Below are positions 61,189 to 64,000 of a DNA stretch of 64,000 nt, one piece after another. Position numbers and translations under genes: made by a program. Location of the stretch: NCBI GenBank assembly GCA_046292465.1, contig JBKBRB010000006.1:70728-134727 (forward strand), in the 5' to 3' direction. Below the pieces are notes generated by a model. That model was not told the origin of the DNA and ran no database searches. It saw only the letters and a list, made by a program, of their open reading frames with translations. Within the stretch, counting starts at the first letter, position 1; the number at the start of each line of letters is the position of its first letter. The stretch is from JANWWM01 sp046292465. GTDB taxonomy: Bacteria; Bacteroidota; Chlorobiia; Chlorobiales; Thermochlorobacteraceae.

Positions 61189-63765
61189 ATGCACCTGCTT
61201 AAAATCTTCTTACAAGTCAGCCTTCGCCATGCCATTCAGGATTACGGCAAGTTCTTGCTTTCCGTCTTCGGCATTGCCGTTGGCGTGGCAGTCTTTTTAG
61301 CGATTCGCCTCTCGAATTATTCCGCCTTCAAAGCATTTGAATCGACGATTGACAATGTCAATGGCAAAGCCAATGTGCAAGTGCAATCTGCCAGTGGCAC
61401 AGAGTTTTCCGAGCGCGTCTTCAAGCAGATGTTGGAGATTAAGGAGCGCGCCAAAGCCCTTCAAGCCGTAACGCCCGTAACCGAACAACTCGCCGAAATT
61501 CGCGGCGCGAAAGAAGCCCTGATTGTGCTCGGGATTGATATTTTCACCGACCGAAAGTTCCGCTCCTACAACGACGTCGAAGGCTTAGACGGCGAAACCT
61601 TCCTGCGCTTCTTGCTCCAACCCAACACGATTCTCCTCTCTGAATCCTTCGCCAAACGCAACGGAATACAAAAAAACCAAACGATTAAACTCGTTGCCAA
61701 CGGCTTAGAGCGCGAGTTGAACGTTATTGGCATTTTCAAAACCGATACGCCCACGAGCGAAGTGTCGAACTCCTTTGCCGCAATGGACATCGAGCAAATG
61801 CAACGCTTCTTCGGCAAAGAAGGCAAGTTGGATAAAATTGACTGCTTGGTCGAGGAGTCGGAGCGCGAGCCGTTTATGGCGTTTTTGTCGGAGTTGCTTC
61901 CGCCAGAGGTCGAGGTGGTTTCGGCGAAAAATCGCGGCGCACAAGTGGCGAAAATGATTTCCGCTTTCGACCTAAATCTTTCCGCCTTAGCCTTCATTAG
62001 TTTGCTCGTGGCAATGTTCCTGATTTACAACACAATTACTACAAACGCGATTCGCCGTCGTCGTGAAATCGGCATTCTGCGCGCGCTCGGACTTTCTGCG
62101 GGCGAAGTCTTTTTTCTCTTTCTCTTTGAAGCCTTTTTGATTGGCATCATCGGCAGTGCGATTGGATTGCTTTTGGGCGTTGCGCTTGCGCAATACACAG
62201 TCGCCTCGGTTGCGCAAACGATTACGGCACTTTATGTCTATGTGGCGGCAACGGAAGTTCAAGTTGCGCCGTCGCTGTTAGGGCTTGCGTTTGGGGTTGG
62301 CGTGGTGGCGTCGGTTGTGTCATCACTTTACCCTGCGTTTGAAGTCTATCGCGTGCATCCACGCGAGACCTTTCACCTTCAAGCCTTTGAGCAAAAGTTC
62401 AGCGCGAACATCAAGCGGATTTTGTCGGTTAGTTTGGTGCTGTTGGTGCTTGGCGTGATTTTCGCGCAGTTGCCGCCGATTCACGGCATGCCTGTGTTCG
62501 GATATGGTGCGGCGATTTGCGCGATTGCAGGCTTTGCGTTTCTTTCGCCCGAAGTCATTTTGCTGTTCCGAAAGTTTTTTGAGAAAATCGTGCGTCGCAT
62601 GTTCGGCATTGAAGGCACGCTGGCGAACAACAATCTCTCTGAATCGCTGAATCGGACGGCAACCGCCGTTAGCGCGTTGATGGTTGCGATTGCAATGCTC
62701 ATCGGCATTAGCGTGATGGTCGGCAGTTTTCGGCAAACGGTTGTGTATTGGATTGACCAAACGCTCAAAGCCGACATCTTCATTGCGCCCGCCGAAAAAT
62801 TTGCCGTCGGCTCAAAATTGCCTGTCGCTCGTGAAGTCTATGACTATCTGCGCACGCTTCCCGAAGTCGAGAGCGTTGACGGATTCAGTTCGCGTCCGAT
62901 TCAATTTCAAGGCGCGTCGACGATTCTCTGCGCCTCTGACCTTGACGCCATTTCGCGTTCATCTTATCTGCTCTTCAAAGACGGCGCGTTCAAAAGCGTT
63001 GCGCGCAAACTCATTGACGATGAAACTGCTGTCGCCGTTACCGAAGTCTTCGCCAATAAATTCGGATTGAAAACAGGAGATAAATTTTCGCTTCAAACGC
63101 CAAGCGGAGAGAAAACCTTCACGATTGCAGGCGTCTATTACGACTATGCGTCCGATAGAGGCTTGATTCTGATGCACCGCGCGCACTTCGAGAAGTTCTG
63201 GAACGACGATAAACTTAACAACCTTGGCGTATTTCTCGCTGATAAATCCGATGCGGAGCGGCTCGTCAATCACCTGCGGGAAAAATTTCAAGGCGTGGCG
63301 AAAATTGTGGTCTATTCCAACTACGGCTTGCGGCAAAATGTGCTGAGTGTCTTCGACCAAACTTTTGCAATTACCTATGTGCTCCAATTCGTCGCTATGG
63401 CAGTTGCCGCTATGGGCGTGATTAGTTCATTGATGGCTATCATTTTTGAGCGGCGGCGCGAAATCGGGGTGCTTCGCTCCATCGGCGCAAGCATTGAGCA
63501 AGTGCGAAACATCACCTTAATTGAAGCCTTCTTGATGGGCATTATCGCCTCACTGCTTGGCGTGGTGTGCGGCTTTGTGCTCTCGCTGATTTTGATTTAT
63601 GTGATTAACGTGCAGTCGTTTGGTTGGACGATTCAAATTTACTTGCCGCTTGCTACGATTGGCGGCGCGGTTCTTCTTGTGCTTCTCACCGCGCTCGTTT
63701 CAGGTTGGATTCCTGCACGCTACGCCATGCGCCTTGCCATTGCCGAACAAGTCCGATTCGAGTAA
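61189..63765 (+). CDS. FtsX/MacB-type ABC transporter permease
   Basis: 858 residues with two FtsX-like permease units: an N-terminal TM helix (residues about 20-42) and a MacB periplasmic-core domain, three TM helices near 260-380, a second periplasmic domain near 515-700 and three more TM helices at the C-terminus. EIGILRALGLSAGEV and REIGVLRSIGASIEQVRN are the cytoplasmic coupling motifs. Lipoprotein or peptide export permeases have this layout. The ATPase partner is not in the window. Confidence 0.9.
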   Translation: MHLLKIFLQVSLRHAIQDYGKFLLSVFGIAVGVAVFLAIRLSNYSAFKAFESTIDNVNGKANVQVQSASGTEFSERVFKQMLEIKERAKALQAVTPVTEQLAEIRGAKEALIVLGIDIFTDRKFRSYNDVEGLDGETFLRFLLQPNTILLSESFAKRNGIQKNQTIKLVANGLERELNVIGIFKTDTPTSEVSNSFAAMDIEQMQRFFGKEGKLDKIDCLVEESEREPFMAFLSELLPPEVEVVSAKNRGAQVAKMISAFDLNLSALAFISLLVAMFLIYNTITTNAIRRRREIGILRALGLSAGEVFFLFLFEAFLIGIIGSAIGLLLGVALAQYTVASVAQTITALYVYVAATEVQVAPSLLGLAFGVGVVASVVSSLYPAFEVYRVHPRETFHLQAFEQKFSANIKRILSVSLVLLVLGVIFAQLPPIHGMPVFGYGAAICAIAGFAFLSPEVILLFRKFFEKIVRRMFGIEGTLANNNLSESLNRTATAVSALMVAIAMLIGISVMVGSFRQTVVYWIDQTLKADIFIAPAEKFAVGSKLPVAREVYDYLRTLPEVESVDGFSSRPIQFQGASTILCASDLDAISRSSYLLFKDGAFKSVARKLIDDETAVAVTEVFANKFGLKTGDKFSLQTPSGEKTFTIAGVYYDYASDRGLILMHRAHFEKFWNDDKLNNLGVFLADKSDAERLVNHLREKFQGVAKIVVYSNYGLRQNVLSVFDQTFAITYVLQFVAMAVAAMGVISSLMAIIFERRREIGVLRSIGASIEQVRNITLIEAFLMGIIASLLGVVCGFVLSLILIYVINVQSFGWTIQIYLPLATIGGAVLLVLLTALVSGWIPARYAMRLAIAEQVRFE

Positions 63766-63770
63766 TCTGC

Positions 63771-63804
63771 TCAAAAACAAAAGGGGCGGATTTGCGCCCG
63801 CCCC
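63771..63804 (-). terminator. Terminator for the T9SS gene at the window's right edge
   Basis: A 7-bp GC stem (ggggcgg / ccgcccc) with an 8-base loop, followed on the minus strand by TTTTTGTTTTTG. It lies 37 bases past the stop codon at 63842. Confidence 0.85.
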
Positions 63805-63841
63805 CACAATCATCGCCTAACACAAACTTATTAGCACAAAC

Positions 63842-64000
63842 TTACTTCACCAACATCATCTTCTTCGTCTGCACAAACGAAGACGCTCCATTCGTCGCAC
63901 TCGCTTGCAAACGATAGAAATAGACGCCACTGGAAAGCGTCGCCGCGTTCAAGGTGTAGTTATACGCCCCCGCATCTTGACGACCATTCACCAAACTCAT
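63842..64000 (-). CDS. T9SS type A sorting domain of a secreted protein, partial
   Basis: The last 52 codons of a gene that extends beyond the window. The translation contains DAGAYNYTLNAATLSSGVYFYRL and ends QTKKMMLVK, a T9SS C-terminal sorting domain homologous to those at the ends of the deiminase (18491-20284) and large surface protein (49267-52179) genes. The rest of the protein is not visible. Confidence 0.9.
   Translation of the reverse strand: MSLVNGRQDAGAYNYTLNAATLSSGVYFYRLQASATNGASSFVQTKKMMLVK

Noticed and set aside
1..64000. CRISPR arrays, tRNA or rRNA genes, riboswitches
   Set aside because: I looked in the intergenic gaps and saw no spaced repeats, cloverleaf-like sequences or known riboswitch motifs; a covariance-model scan would be needed to exclude small RNAs.

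Overview
The window reads as a chromosomal contig of a phototroph in the green-sulfur lineage (Chlorobiota), most like the Chloroherpeton / Thermochlorobacter branch. The evidence is a ferredoxin-type 8-vinyl reductase of (bacterio)chlorophyll synthesis (bciB, 55369-56613), a CrtH/CRTISO-type carotenoid isomerase (45347-46855), several secreted proteins ending in Bacteroidota/Chlorobiota type IX secretion (T9SS) sorting domains, and weak or absent Shine-Dalgarno sequences before most genes. An O2-dependent 4-hydroxyphenylpyruvate dioxygenase (hppD) suggests an organism that lives with oxygen. The placement is inference: there is no rRNA gene in the window, and I see no tRNA gene, CRISPR array or transposase.

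Layout. 1-10.5 kb (+ strand): 3' part of dnaE, M23 peptidase, DUF2795-like protein, Omp85 protein, rpe, FG-GAP secreted protein, def, purE and a small coiled-coil protein. 10.5-22.3 kb (- strand): comM, amino-acid permease, MsbA-like exporter, TlpA thioredoxin, a DUF2283 gene, hppD, rfbC, a small repeat protein, a T9SS-exported peptidylarginine-deiminase-like enzyme, terC and queA. 22.4-33.2 kb: recQ (+), then acs, small secreted proteins, a GNAT enzyme, threonylcarbamoyl-AMP synthase, two bacterial-microcompartment shell genes, pepA and nrnA. 33.3-35.8 kb: an AT-rich restriction-modification insertion. 35.7-45.1 kb: mgsA, gyrA, argS, an orphan ABC ATPase, a 2Fe-2S ferredoxin, dut and an anti-sigma/ECF-sigma pair. 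45.3-64 kb: crtH, pyrG, a large T9SS protein, a methyltransferase/AAA ATPase pair, the zapE-bciB-membrane protein-DUF169 operon, a type IIG-like restriction-methylase, an FtsX-type permease and the 3' end of another T9SS protein.

The strongest unusual signal is a pair of gene insertions that left direct repeats of host-gene 3' ends. (1) A two-gene type II restriction-modification unit sits between two identical 115-bp copies of the 3' end of mgsA (33319-33433 and 35708-35822). The distal copy keeps a different, presumably ancestral, C-terminus and stop codon, while the working mgsA now ends on sequence supplied by the insert. (2) Downstream of hppD, a DUF2283 gene lies between two identical 39-bp copies of the hppD 3' end (16166-16204 and 16447-16485), so the DUF2283 protein ends with the HPPD C-terminal residues. 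Neither insert has a visible transposase or integrase.

Other points of interest: a minimal shell-only microcompartment locus in which one shell protein carries a Ser/Thr/Pro linker and a helical SAP-like tail; a secreted deiminase that keeps every PPAD active-site residue I can align; a 69-residue protein with an internal repeat and its own strong terminator; and strong AAAGGAG-type ribosome-binding sites on only a minority of genes, including bciB and DUF169.
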